From positions 208,920 through 272,919 of the forward strand of contig JAHDXL010000006.1 of the NCBI GenBank assembly GCA_023382935.1: a stretch of 64,000 nucleotides of DNA, read 5' to 3'. The stretch is from Phycisphaerales bacterium. GTDB taxonomy: Bacteria; Planctomycetota; Phycisphaerae; Phycisphaerales; UBA1924. Numbering within the stretch: the first letter of the stretch is position 1; every line of letters begins with the position of its first letter. Both the position numbers and the translations under genes were made by a program. The notes below the pieces were generated by a model. That model saw only the letters and a list, made by a program, of their open reading frames with translations, was not told where the DNA came from and searched no databases. This document shows, in pieces, positions 1 through 7,991 of the stretch.

Positions 1-150
1 TACGGCCAGTTTGGACACATCCTGCGAACCGGCGCTGGTGACCACCGGTGTGTTAACGCTGGCGTCACTCGTCCACTGTGCAAAGGCCAAGCCCGCAAGC
101 CCGGCCACCGATGCCAAGGCCCCAACCCGAACCGCGTTCCTCCGCTTCAT
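1..150 (-). CDS. Partial exported protein, N-terminal end only
   Basis: The first 50 codons of a leftward gene whose rest lies outside the window. It starts at an ATG (148-150) with a clear GGAAGGAG ribosome binding site a few bases upstream. The N-terminus is a textbook signal peptide: MKRR, a hydrophobic stretch (about residues 7-23) and an AFA-Q cleavage site near residue 24. The mature part opens QWTSDASVNTPVV, a type of opening often seen in large secreted repeat proteins. The function cannot be told from 50 residues; a secreted protein of the kind found in the next genes is likely. Confidence 0.75.
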   Translation of the reverse strand, partial: MKRRNAVRVGALASVAGLAGLAFAQWTSDASVNTPVVTSAGSQDVSKLAV

Positions 151-467
151 CTCGAGTCTCCTTCCCGCGCGATGGCGAATCGCCAGCATACCGCGCCCCC
201 GAGCCGAACGTCCATCGTCATTCTCATCTCCCCGTCAGCCCAGTCACCTTGCGGTCGCTCGTTCCGATAACTTCACGTCGCGCGTCGCGGAACGCTTCAG
301 TTCGGAGGATATTCGTCGATGCATCTTGACGTCCCCGTGGACGAGGCGCACACCCGGGCATTTTGGTAGTGCTTGGGCGATTCGGTGGTATCGCGTCTGA
401 CAGCACGGTTGTCTCGGGGGGCGCGATTCTGCCCGCCCCAGCGTGTCTTGAAAGAGGGAGGTCTGTC
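151..467. other. Divergent intergenic region
   Basis: About 317 bases between the leftward partial gene and the rightward PEP-CTERM-like gene. Promoters for both should lie here. I could not pick out a convincing -35/-10 pair. Several frames are open across it, but they have no ribosome binding site and carry the Arg/Ser/Pro-rich composition of GC-rich noncoding frames. Confidence 0.5.
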
Positions 468-1334
468 GTGGAACTCGCCATCACCACTTCGCTACTCACC
501 GCGACCCTCGCCGGCATCACTTCGGCCCAGATCTACGGCTTCAAGTCCAACGCACCGGCCGGCGTGCAGCCGTCCTCCGCCCCGGCTGTGCTCTTCTCCT
601 TCAACGAGAACGGCTCGGGCTTCACCTCCATCGGCACCATCTCGCTCGTCACCGGCGGGCAGATCGACGCCGATGGCTTGGCCCTCTCACTGAACCACGG
701 GCTGATGGCCTTCTGGGTCACGGCCAACGGCTCGACCCTGATGAACCTGAACTCCTCCACGGCCGTGGGCACCACCGTCGGGAGTATGCTCGGCGGGCGC
801 GACGTGCGCGGCGCCGCCTTCGACATGAGCGATCGGATGTGGGCTGTCGACGCGGCCTCCAACGAACTCATCCGCATCGACCCTCTGACCGGCAATATCA
901 TCGGCGGACCGCTCAGCGTGCATACCGGTACCGGCGCGCTCGATATCTCCAACGGCGCTGATTTGGCTCTTCACGCCTCGGGCGCCATGTACCTTGTGAT
1001 GGACCACTCCTTCTACACAATCGACGTGGCCATCGGATTGGCCACCCTGCTCGGGAGCGACTCCACCGTCAGCCCGCACGTCAACTTTCTGCCCGGCGCC
1101 GCGTTCTCGATGAACGCTCCCGCAGACCGCCTCTTTGCCTATGAGGCCAACGGCAGCGACGACCTCTTCTACTACGACCTCAACGTCGGGTTCAACCCCA
1201 ACACACTGCTGGTCAACATCATCTCGTCGTTCAACTCCGGGCGCGGCGACCTGGCTTGGCTCATGATTCCCGCGCCCGCCGGCAGCACGCTGCTCGGGCT
1301 GGCGGGCGTCGCACTGTTGCGCCGGCGCCGCTGA
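468..1334 (+). CDS. PEP-CTERM-like sorted surface protein
   Basis: A 288-residue exported protein. The start chosen is GTG at 468, preceded by AGAGGGAGG (453-461); this puts a signal peptide (to about residue 20, ending ITSAQ) at the N-terminus, whereas the longer upstream frame is not signal-like. The middle has propeller-like phrases (DRMWAVDAASNELIRIDP). The C-terminus is PAPAGSTLLGLAG followed by a hydrophobic run and RRRR, which is the tripartite PEP-CTERM type sorting tail: motif, membrane segment, basic cluster. The known role of such tails is processing by an exosortase at the inner membrane. No exosortase is seen nearby. The binding partner or ligand is unknown. Confidence 0.8.
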   Translation: MELAITTSLLTATLAGITSAQIYGFKSNAPAGVQPSSAPAVLFSFNENGSGFTSIGTISLVTGGQIDADGLALSLNHGLMAFWVTANGSTLMNLNSSTAVGTTVGSMLGGRDVRGAAFDMSDRMWAVDAASNELIRIDPLTGNIIGGPLSVHTGTGALDISNGADLALHASGAMYLVMDHSFYTIDVAIGLATLLGSDSTVSPHVNFLPGAAFSMNAPADRLFAYEANGSDDLFYYDLNVGFNPNTLLVNIISSFNSGRGDLAWLMIPAPAGSTLLGLAGVALLRRRR

Positions 1335-1351
1335 GAAGCATCATCCCACCA

Positions 1352-1383
1352 GACGCGAGGGCCTCTGGCGTCCGCGCGTTTTT
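1352..1383 (+). terminator. Candidate terminator after the PEP-CTERM-like gene
   Basis: GACGC (1352-1356) pairs with GCGTC (1368-1372) around a short imperfect inner stem, and TTTTT follows at 1379-1383. The T-run sits several bases from the stem, so the fit is only moderate. Confidence 0.4.
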
Positions 1384-1391
1384 CATGCGCC

Positions 1392-2927
1392 TCACGGACA
1401 CCCCGCGCTCATCGCGGTGAGAAACGCCTGTACGTCGAAGAAGTCAAACGCCCCCTCGCCCGTCAGGTCCGCGCGCGCCTCCTGGCCCGCGAACGCGCTC
1501 AGGAACGCCTGCACATCGAAAAAGTCCAGCGTCCCAAGCGGCGTCGCAAAGTCCGCATCATTGCAGCCCACCACAGTGCCCGTCACACGCACGCTCACCA
1601 CGGGATAGTCCGGGTCGTCCGATTGCACGCGGATCTCGGCCTGGAAAGCCCCGCCGCCCGGGTTGGTCGCCAGATCGGCGACGAAGCCGTGAGCGTTCGC
1701 TGCTCCCCCGGCCGCATCGCTGAAGGGTCCTGCATCGATCGCGATCCCAGCGTCGCCCTCAAGCGTGTAGTGCAACAGCGCGATCCCGCCCTCGCCCCAC
1801 CTGGCGACGTCACCGGCGTTCCCTACCGCGATCGAGCCTGACGCCAGTGATCCGAACGGCACATCGCCCAGATCGATGATTTCGCTGGCCCCGACCTGCG
1901 CCGGGACCACCAGGTCCAGAAACACCGGCAGGTGTCCCCCGCTCGATGCCATCGTCACCAGCGCCTGCGCGATCGCCGGCCCCACCATCGCGTTGCCCTC
2001 GATCCTCAGCGCCAAGTCAAAAGTCGTGCCATCGTTGCCCCACGCGCGGTAACTGTGGTTGGGATCGTTCCACGTCGTCGTGGAGTACGGCACTCCGAAC
2101 TGCCCGACGTACTCAAGCCCCACGCCATCGCCAAGCGACGCATCGATTAGGATCTGGTCGTGCCGGTCATCCATGCCCCCGGCCCCGACCGGATCCTGTG
2201 TGTGCACGAAGCGGAACGCGCTGTTGTTGTTCCAACTCCCCGGCGTGCCGATGGGGTCGAGAAAGCGCCCGTTGTTGTTCGTCTGCGAGGCGACCAGTTT
2301 CTGGTAGGCCGCCTGATTCGACGACTGGATGTTGAAATCACCGGCGATGACGATGTGGATCGCAGGATCGAGCGTCTCCGCATTCTCGCGGATGCGCGTC
2401 GCCTCGATCAGCCGGCGCTGCTGGTCCGAACTGGCCGAGCCGGCCTTCATATGCACGCTGTAGATCGCCAGTTGCGTGGACAGATCGGCGTATCCCACCA
2501 GCCGCAGGTCATAGCGGCGCACGTCGCGCGGGGCCCCGGTCGTCCCCGGGTCTGCGGGCAGCGTGTGCAGCCCGGCAAACAAGACCTTGCTGCTGCGATA
2601 GAAGAGCGCGCTGTCGCTGTCAGGCCCGTCCAGGAACGGGCCGGCCACCCAGTCGCCCGGGCCGCCAGGCGCCGTGTTGAGCGCACCGAGCAGTGCGTCC
2701 ACGCCCACCTGCGAAACCATCTCCTGCACCACCAGCACGTCGGGGCTCATCGAGCGCCCCTCGAACGATCCGTAAATCGACGTCTGGAGTTCAGCGGTGC
2801 GCCCGCCCGAATAACTCGTGATGTTCCACGCCGCCAGGCGCAGTCCGTCCCCGCCCCACGCCGCGCCGGCAAGCATCAGGATACCCGTCGCCGCCGCGTG
2901 GCTTGTCACACGCATCAATCCCGTCAC
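1392..2927 (-). CDS. Secreted endonuclease/exonuclease/phosphatase-fold protein with dockerin-like tail
   Basis: A 511-residue protein. The GTG start at 2927 has GGGAGAAG at good spacing; an ATG four codons later is possible. A signal peptide (about residues 5-25, ending AAWGG) is followed by an EEP-superfamily domain (roughly 30-335) with RLAAWNI, VVQEM and IAGDFNI motifs, then an ASH/choice-of-anchor type beta domain (about 345-450). The last 55 residues are a dockerin-like module with LDFFDVQAFL and FDFFDVQAFL segments, bounded by an early Cys and a final GCP. The family hydrolyses phosphodiesters in nucleic acids or lipids. The closing SDH motif of the fold reads SGGH here, so activity is uncertain. 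The next gene upstream, on the same strand, also carries a dockerin. Confidence 0.85.
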   Translation of the reverse strand: MTGLMRVTSHAAATGILMLAGAAWGGDGLRLAAWNITSYSGGRTAELQTSIYGSFEGRSMSPDVLVVQEMVSQVGVDALLGALNTAPGGPGDWVAGPFLDGPDSDSALFYRSSKVLFAGLHTLPADPGTTGAPRDVRRYDLRLVGYADLSTQLAIYSVHMKAGSASSDQQRRLIEATRIRENAETLDPAIHIVIAGDFNIQSSNQAAYQKLVASQTNNNGRFLDPIGTPGSWNNNSAFRFVHTQDPVGAGGMDDRHDQILIDASLGDGVGLEYVGQFGVPYSTTTWNDPNHSYRAWGNDGTTFDLALRIEGNAMVGPAIAQALVTMASSGGHLPVFLDLVVPAQVGASEIIDLGDVPFGSLASGSIAVGNAGDVARWGEGGIALLHYTLEGDAGIAIDAGPFSDAAGGAANAHGFVADLATNPGGGAFQAEIRVQSDDPDYPVVSVRVTGTVVGCNDADFATPLGTLDFFDVQAFLSAFAGQEARADLTGEGAFDFFDVQAFLTAMSAGCP

Positions 2928-2964
2928 TGGCTTCTCCCGTCTTCTCTTGGTCCGACCGCCGCGA

Positions 2965-4419
2965 TTACGGACACCCGTTTGCAAATGCCTGCAGGAAGGC
3001 CTGCACGTCGAAGAAGTCATACGCCCCGTCGTGATTGAAGTCTCCCGAGGGCTGCTGCGACGAGAACGCCTGCAGGAAGGCCTGCACGTCGAAGAAGTCG
3101 AGCACCCCGTCGCCCGTCAGGTCGGGCGCACACGCCGGCGGAATCGCGAAGAACACCCGGATGCACACGTCACCTGAATACCCGGTCACCAAGTCATCGT
3201 ACCCGTCGCCGTTGATGTCGCCGAACGCCAGCGTGTTGCCGACCTGGGGCGCGTCGAACGTCCAATCGGGGTTGGTCGAGATCACGCCGGCGTTGTTCAG
3301 ATAGATGTAGCACTTGCCGGTGGAGAAGTGAATCTCAGCCAGGTCGAGGTCGCCGTCGCTGTCCACGTCGTGCGAGCGCATCTCCTGCGCCCCGCTGAGC
3401 GGGTCGGTGTTCTCCCACACCTGAACGAAGACGCCCGCGTTCTGCCCGTACGCGCGCGAGGGGTCGCCTCCGAATGCCACGTCGAGCCATCCGTTGCCGT
3501 CGAAGTCTCCTACGGCCGCGCCCTTGTCGGCGTCGTTGTGCCCGACCGTCCACCCCGGCAGACTGGCCAGCGTTCCGGCGTTGTTGTAGTAGATGCCGCT
3601 GGCGAAGTTGACCCACTTGCCGATGGCCACATCGATCCATCCGTCATTGTTGAAGTCGCCTGTGGCGACACCGTTCTGCACCGCCAGATCGCCTGATTGC
3701 CATGCCGGCGCACTGGTGAAAACGCCGGCATTGTTGCGGAACAGAAAGTTCGGCTTGTACGGGTCGGGCGACACGCCCTGGTTGCTGGTGATCAGGTCCA
3801 GATCGCCGTCGTTGTCGATGTCGGCCAGTCCACCCGCGGTGCCCCACACCGCCGGTCCGGCAGCCACCCATCCCGCGCTGGTCGCCGGCCCGCCCGCCGA
3901 TCCGTAGTAGACCCGCGCCGATTGCGTCGTCACGTTTCCGTGGATCGTCACCACGTCGAGATGCCCGTCGCTGTTGATGTCGCCGATCTGGACGTCGCCG
4001 GTGTGCACCTGCTCGACGGAGATCCACGAGGGCGTGGTCTCGATGCCCGAGCCGGTGTTGTAGAAGATCATGTCGTGCCAGTCGGTGTAGGGCGGGAAAC
4101 TCGAACTGTTGTAGCACACCGCGACCACGTCGTTCCGTCCGTCGCCGTTCATGTCTGCCACCGCCACGCCGGCGATCTGCCGACGCAGGTTGACGACCTG
4201 ATCGGGCGCCGTACCAAACGGCACACCCGTCCCGCGCGTCCAGCCCGTGTTATCGGTCGCCACAGGCTCGATGCTGGCTTGCCGAAGCCCATCCTCGGAA
4301 ATCTCAACCCGAGTCTGTGCCAGCGAGCCCGACGCCAGCCCGGCCATTGTCGCCACCACCGCGACTTGCCCGCACAATATCTGGGGGAAAATCACCTCGA
4401 ACAGGTTTGAGTTCAGCAT
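2965..4419 (-). CDS. FG-GAP/VCBS repeat propeller protein with dockerin-like tail
   Basis: A 484-residue exported protein. The ATG at 4419 has GGAAGGAGAG just upstream. The signal peptide ends near ASGSLAQ. The body holds seven FG-GAP-type Ca-binding repeats of the form G-D-x-(N/D)-x-D-G-x-x-D-(V/L), for example VADMNGDGRNDVV and FGDINGDGYDDLV, which fits a seven-bladed integrin-like propeller. The C-terminus is a dockerin-like module (CAPDLTGDG, two DFFDVQAFLQAF segments, final GCP). Such propellers usually bind ligands or other proteins. No catalytic domain is visible. It lies 37 bases upstream of the EEP-fold gene on the same strand, so the two may be co-transcribed. Confidence 0.88.
   Translation of the reverse strand: MLNSNLFEVIFPQILCGQVAVVATMAGLASGSLAQTRVEISEDGLRQASIEPVATDNTGWTRGTGVPFGTAPDQVVNLRRQIAGVAVADMNGDGRNDVVAVCYNSSSFPPYTDWHDMIFYNTGSGIETTPSWISVEQVHTGDVQIGDINSDGHLDVVTIHGNVTTQSARVYYGSAGGPATSAGWVAAGPAVWGTAGGLADIDNDGDLDLITSNQGVSPDPYKPNFLFRNNAGVFTSAPAWQSGDLAVQNGVATGDFNNDGWIDVAIGKWVNFASGIYYNNAGTLASLPGWTVGHNDADKGAAVGDFDGNGWLDVAFGGDPSRAYGQNAGVFVQVWENTDPLSGAQEMRSHDVDSDGDLDLAEIHFSTGKCYIYLNNAGVISTNPDWTFDAPQVGNTLAFGDINGDGYDDLVTGYSGDVCIRVFFAIPPACAPDLTGDGVLDFFDVQAFLQAFSSQQPSGDFNHDGAYDFFDVQAFLQAFANGCP
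2987..3099 (-). repeat. 32-nt perfect direct repeat inside the dockerin coding region
   Basis: Positions 2987-3018 and 3068-3099 are identical over 32 bases (on the + strand both begin gcctgcaggaaggcctgc). They encode the two FDVQAFLQAF halves of the module, 81 bases apart. Identity at the DNA level, and not only in protein, suggests recent duplication or conversion between the halves. Confidence 0.85.
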
Positions 4420-4580
4420 GGCTCTCTCCTTCCGCCCCGGTCCCCCCGGGGGACACCCAACGATGCTATCGAACTGGGGCCTTCGATGCGAGCCGGATTC
4501 CTCACCTCCCGGTGCGGCGAGCCGCTGCCCGCACGCCCCCGAGGCCCCCTGTTCGCAGGCCGATCGAGTACCATGCGCGT

Positions 4581-5405
4581 ATGAACGTCGCCGACCTCTT
4601 GCGCGTGCGTCCGGGATCACCCGTGGACCTCCGCTCGATCGACGCCTCGGGAACGCCGGGGCTGGAAGGTCCGCGGGAACAGGAAAAGGCCGCCGCCGCG
4701 ACGCTGCACCAGCAGAACTGCGACGCCATGCAATCGCTCCAGTACCTGCTCTGGGCCGAGCGCAGGCAGGCGCTGCTGGTCGTGCTGCAGGGCATGGACA
4801 CGGCCGGGAAGGACGGTACCATCCGCAACGTCTACGGCGTGCTCAATCCGCAAGGCGTGCGCGTCACCGCGTTCACACAGCCGACCGAGCGCGAACTGGC
4901 CCACGACTTCCTCTGGCGCGTGCATCGCGCCACCCCGGCGCACGGGCAGATCGTCATCTTCAACCGCTCACATTATGAAGACGTTACCGTGGTGCGCGTG
5001 CAGAACCTGGCGCCGAAGGAAGTCTGGTCGAAGCGCTACGAACACATCAACGCCTTCGAAAGACTGCTCGTCGACAGCGGCACCTCCATCATCAAGATCT
5101 TCCTGCACATCGACCGCGACGAGCAGAAGCAGCGCATCGAGTCACGCCTGAGCGATCCGACGAAATCCTGGAAGTTCGCCGCCTCCGACATTTCCGAGCG
5201 CAAACACTGGGACGACTACACCGACGCCTACAACGACGCAATCTCGAAGTGCTCGACCGCTCACGCGCCGTGGTTTGTCGTGCCGGCCAACCGCAAGTGG
5301 TACCGCAACTGGGCCATCTCCACCATCACGCGCCACACGCTCGAAAAGATGAACCCGCGCACGCCCGCCGCCAAGTTTGAGGCCGGCTCGATCAAGGTGG
5401 ATTGA
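4581..5405 (+). CDS. PPK2-family polyphosphate kinase
   Basis: A 274-residue protein, the usual size for single-domain PPK2. It shows a Walker A motif GMDTAGKDGT (near residues 73-82), the NRSHYEDV motif and FLHIDRDEQ. PPK2 enzymes transfer phosphate between polyphosphate and nucleotides, in many cases making ATP or ADP from AMP or ADP at the expense of polyphosphate; they act in the cytoplasm. The start at 4581 gives MNVADLLRV; the frame is open further upstream but that part is not conserved-looking. The subclass (I, II or III) cannot be assigned by eye. Confidence 0.92.
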   Translation: MNVADLLRVRPGSPVDLRSIDASGTPGLEGPREQEKAAAATLHQQNCDAMQSLQYLLWAERRQALLVVLQGMDTAGKDGTIRNVYGVLNPQGVRVTAFTQPTERELAHDFLWRVHRATPAHGQIVIFNRSHYEDVTVVRVQNLAPKEVWSKRYEHINAFERLLVDSGTSIIKIFLHIDRDEQKQRIESRLSDPTKSWKFAASDISERKHWDDYTDAYNDAISKCSTAHAPWFVVPANRKWYRNWAISTITRHTLEKMNPRTPAAKFEAGSIKVD

Positions 5406-5442
5406 TCGAGTTTTCCGCGCTCTCCGCGTACGCATGCGGACC

Positions 5443-5871
5443 TCAGAGTCCCGCGAGTTTTCGCAATTCCCGGTCGATCTTCGCCGGCACCGGCATCACC
5501 CCGAGGCGACTCTGCCGCACCAGGTCAAACGCCGAAAACCGCGGGTCGGCCTTGATGTTCCGCAGCGTTGCATCTCCGCGCGTCGCCGCCCGCGCCGGCT
5601 CGATGTCGATGAGCACGAACTTCACCTCGCCCGCAGCGGTCAGCCCGGGTTGCTCCGGGTCCGGATACGCCCCTCGCGTCACCCGCGCCAGCCCCACGAT
5701 GCGCTTCTCATCACCCGTGTGATAGAACAGGCACTCGTCGCCGGCCTTGATCGAGCGCAGGTGCTTCTGGGCGGCCGCATTGGTTACGCCCGTCCATGCC
5801 GTTAACCCGTCGCGCTGCAGGTCGGCGTAGGAATAGCAGTCCGGCTCGGTCTTGATGAGATACGTCGCCAT
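5443..5871 (-). CDS. EVE domain-containing protein
   Basis: A 142-residue protein that is essentially one EVE domain (PUA-like fold), beginning MATYLIKTEPDCYSYADL and containing GDECLFYHTGDEKRIVGLARV. EVE domains are thought to bind modified nucleobases in DNA or RNA; the bacterial single-domain versions are soluble and of unclear role. Its ATG shares bases with the TGA of the upstream gene (TGATG at 5873-5869), so the two are translationally coupled. A GTG one codon earlier is also possible. Confidence 0.9.
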   Translation of the reverse strand: MATYLIKTEPDCYSYADLQRDGLTAWTGVTNAAAQKHLRSIKAGDECLFYHTGDEKRIVGLARVTRGAYPDPEQPGLTAAGEVKFVLIDIEPARAATRGDATLRNIKADPRFSAFDLVRQSRLGVMPVPAKIDRELRKLAGL

Positions 5872-6173
5872 CACGATCCCATCTTCGTGCGGACGCTTTG
5901 CACCTTTTCGGCCATGGTCTGGGGCTTATCGGTGCGTGTGCCGACCTTGATCATCGTCGAGATGCGCGGCGCGCCCATCTGGTGCACGACCTCGTGGCAC
6001 CGGCGCAGAGCCGCGAACACCTCGTCCCACTCGCCCTCGACGCCCGTGCCGTTGGCGTGCAGCGTGTGCCTGAGCCCGGCGTCGGTCAGCACCTTTTCGC
6101 ACGCGGCCACGTACGGCGAGAGCGACACGCCCACGCCGATCGGTATGACTGTGAAATCGACGATGACCTGCAT
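5871..6173 (-). CDS. MTH1187-type thiamine-binding family protein
   Basis: A 100-residue protein starting MQVIVDFTVIPIGVG, with SLSPYVAACEKVL, NGTGVEGEWDEVFAALRRCH and a C-terminal coil-like region. This matches the small ferredoxin-fold family MTH1187/YkoF-like, whose members bind thiamine or its derivatives in several cases. The start at 6173 agrees with the family N-terminus; the frame upstream is not conserved-looking. It is the first gene of a two-gene unit with the EVE protein. Role in this organism: inferred from family only. Confidence 0.85.
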   Translation of the reverse strand: MQVIVDFTVIPIGVGVSLSPYVAACEKVLTDAGLRHTLHANGTGVEGEWDEVFAALRRCHEVVHQMGAPRISTMIKVGTRTDKPQTMAEKVQSVRTKMGS

Positions 6174-6205
6174 GCACCATCGTAGAGCCGCCCTGCGGGT
6201 GCGGC

Positions 6206-7135
6206 TTACTCGAACGCGATGCGCAGATCCCAATGCAGACTCAGCGTTTCCCCGGGCCGGCATGTGCGCACGCCGGTGCCCTGCCACCCCGCGGCCGCCA
6301 GGTTGAACCCGTCATTGACCATCGTCGTCGGCTCGACGCAGAACCACGAGCGTGGGGCGCTGGTCCCCGGCGCCGCGCGCGGGGTGTAGATCACCACATG
6401 CCCTGCCCAGTCTGATGCGATCATCCGCGCCCGCACACCGCTCGAGGGCCAGGAAACTTCGGCCTCAAGGCGATCGACCGTAAACACGTCATCGAGATCA
6501 AGGTCGCCGAAAGCCCCTCCCGCGTTCAGGCGGTCGCATACCTGCTCGCGTCGCGCCTGCATCGTCGGCAGGCAACCCTCGCACGGGTACCGTCCCGACA
6601 CCGGCACCCGAAGTTCCACGACGTCCTCGTCCGACCACAGTCGGCGCATGAAGTAGGGGTGGAATCCGCAACCCGCCGGCATGTCCTCCTCCCCCGTGTT
6701 GGTCAGGTTCAGATCTGCCTCGACGCCACCGGGTGCGACTTCGTAGCGCACCGTGCATCGGAATGGGAACGGAAAGTTCACGTTGACGTGCGCGTGCGAG
6801 TTGAACTCGAGCGTGGCTGACATCGGCGTGCGATGCCGGATCTGCCAGGCCCGCTCGCGCACGTCGCCGTGCATGGCGGTGCCGTCGGTGTGCGAAACGT
6901 TGAGTTGATGCGTTCGTCCTTGCCAGTCGAAGCGGGCATGCCGCAGCCGGTTGGTCCACGGGGCCATGAGGAAGCACCCCATCTGCTCCGACCCGAACCC
7001 CCGCTCTGGGGCTCGGCGCAGGAGCGGCGTCGGATCGCCCGAGGGCGAAAGGACCGAGAAGTCGCTAATGCCGGCGCCGACGTCGGAGTCGATTTCCAGC
7101 AGCAGGCGTCCGCAGGCCAGGGTGAATCGCGGCAT
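6206..7135 (-). CDS. Aldose 1-epimerase family protein
   Basis: A 309-residue protein of the galactose-mutarotase fold. Visible family signatures are NRLRHARFDWQGRTHQL, the GCGFHPYFMRR motif with the catalytic-type His, and FCVEPTTMVNDGFNL, with the Glu that usually acts as base near the C-terminus. These enzymes interconvert the alpha and beta anomers of free sugars in the cytoplasm. The ATG at 7135 (MPRFTLACGRLLLEI) gives the normal N-terminus. It lies 32 bases upstream of the thiamine-binding-type gene, on the same strand. Confidence 0.88.
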   Translation of the reverse strand: MPRFTLACGRLLLEIDSDVGAGISDFSVLSPSGDPTPLLRRAPERGFGSEQMGCFLMAPWTNRLRHARFDWQGRTHQLNVSHTDGTAMHGDVRERAWQIRHRTPMSATLEFNSHAHVNVNFPFPFRCTVRYEVAPGGVEADLNLTNTGEEDMPAGCGFHPYFMRRLWSDEDVVELRVPVSGRYPCEGCLPTMQARREQVCDRLNAGGAFGDLDLDDVFTVDRLEAEVSWPSSGVRARMIASDWAGHVVIYTPRAAPGTSAPRSWFCVEPTTMVNDGFNLAAAGWQGTGVRTCRPGETLSLHWDLRIAFE

Positions 7136-7151
7136 GGGGAAAAGTAGGGGA

Positions 7152-7189
7152 CAAAAAGAACCAGCGCCCGGGTCGAACCGGGCGCTGGG
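7152..7189 (-). terminator. Intrinsic terminator for the Cys-rich protein gene
   Basis: CCAGCGCCCGG (7162-7172) and CCGGGCGCTGG (7179-7189) form a perfect 11-bp stem with a 6-base loop. Read leftward, the stem is followed by TTCTTTTTGTC, so this is a good rho-independent terminator for the gene ending at 7212. Confidence 0.85.
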
Positions 7190-7211
7190 TCGTGGATCGA
7201 GGCGAGGTTGA

Positions 7212-7694
7212 TCAGCCGTTGGACTTGTCGCTCTGGTTGGTGGCGACTTCCTCGGCCGGTTTCTCACACGACTTCATGTCGCATCCGCCGCACGCGCCGC
7301 CGCACCCGGCGGGGTCGCAGCCTTCGCCGCCGCAAACCTTCCCGCAAGCGCCGGTCTTGGTCGCAGCCACTTCCTGGACCTTCTCGCCGGTCATGGGGCA
7401 GACCTTTTCGCCTTCGCACGCCGACTTCTCGCCGGCGCAGGCGGTCTTCTCGCCCATGCAGCCCGAACCGGCGTGCGCCATTTCGCTCGCCTTGTCAGAG
7501 CAGGCGCCCATCGGGCAGGCGTCTGCTGACTCGGCACCGACGGCCTTCACCGTCGCGTCGGCCTTCGAGTCGCCGCACGACCCGCACAACGAGCCGGAGG
7601 TGGCATAGTTGAATGCAGCGAACCCGCCGAGCCCGACGGCGACGATGGCGGCGATGAACTTCCCAGCGCTGAAACCGGCTCCGCAACAGGACAT
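7212..7694 (-). CDS. Cys-rich membrane-anchored protein, unknown function
   Basis: A 160-residue protein with 17 cysteines, many in CxxC or CxxxC-like spacing (CGSC, CPMGAC, CDPAGCGGACGGC). The ATG at 7694 has AAGGAG at good spacing. Residues 3-4 are both Cys, one hydrophobic segment follows (about 11-30), and the rest is hydrophilic, with blocks such as CMGEKTACAGEKSACEGEK and CPMTGEK. The many thiols suggest metal binding or redox buffering at the membrane, but this is inference; I do not recognise the family. It is monocistronic, with its own terminator. Confidence 0.8.
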   Translation of the reverse strand: MSCCGAGFSAGKFIAAIVAVGLGGFAAFNYATSGSLCGSCGDSKADATVKAVGAESADACPMGACSDKASEMAHAGSGCMGEKTACAGEKSACEGEKVCPMTGEKVQEVAATKTGACGKVCGGEGCDPAGCGGACGGCDMKSCEKPAEEVATNQSDKSNG

Positions 7695-7935
7695 GCTCAA
7701 AACTCCTTGAAAGGTGGATGATCGGTCGGTATGGAGGGTAAACCCGATGCAGTCATCGGATTGTTCCCGCCGGGGCACAGTGTATTTGCTTCGAGTCCGC
7801 CACGCCAGAGGAATGTCCACAGATTGTCGCGATTATCGGACGCGGCGTACCTGCCATCCCCGGGATGGACGGTTCAGTCGATCACGGTGTTGGCCGATAG
7901 CCGTGACGGACAGCAGTTGTCGCGCCACCCGGGAA

Positions 7936-7975
7936 TCCCCCCGGACCCCCGGACCCCCGGCCCCGGGAACCCCCG
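7936..7975. repeat. Short C-rich tandem repeat upstream of the coiled-coil gene
   Basis: Units of CCCCCGGA repeat about every 8 bases (7936-7943, 7944-7951, 7952-7958), then degenerate. It lies just before the start at 7992 and could be a slippage-prone tract. No function is evident. Confidence 0.5.
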
Positions 7976-7991
7976 GATTGAGTGTCGTTCC

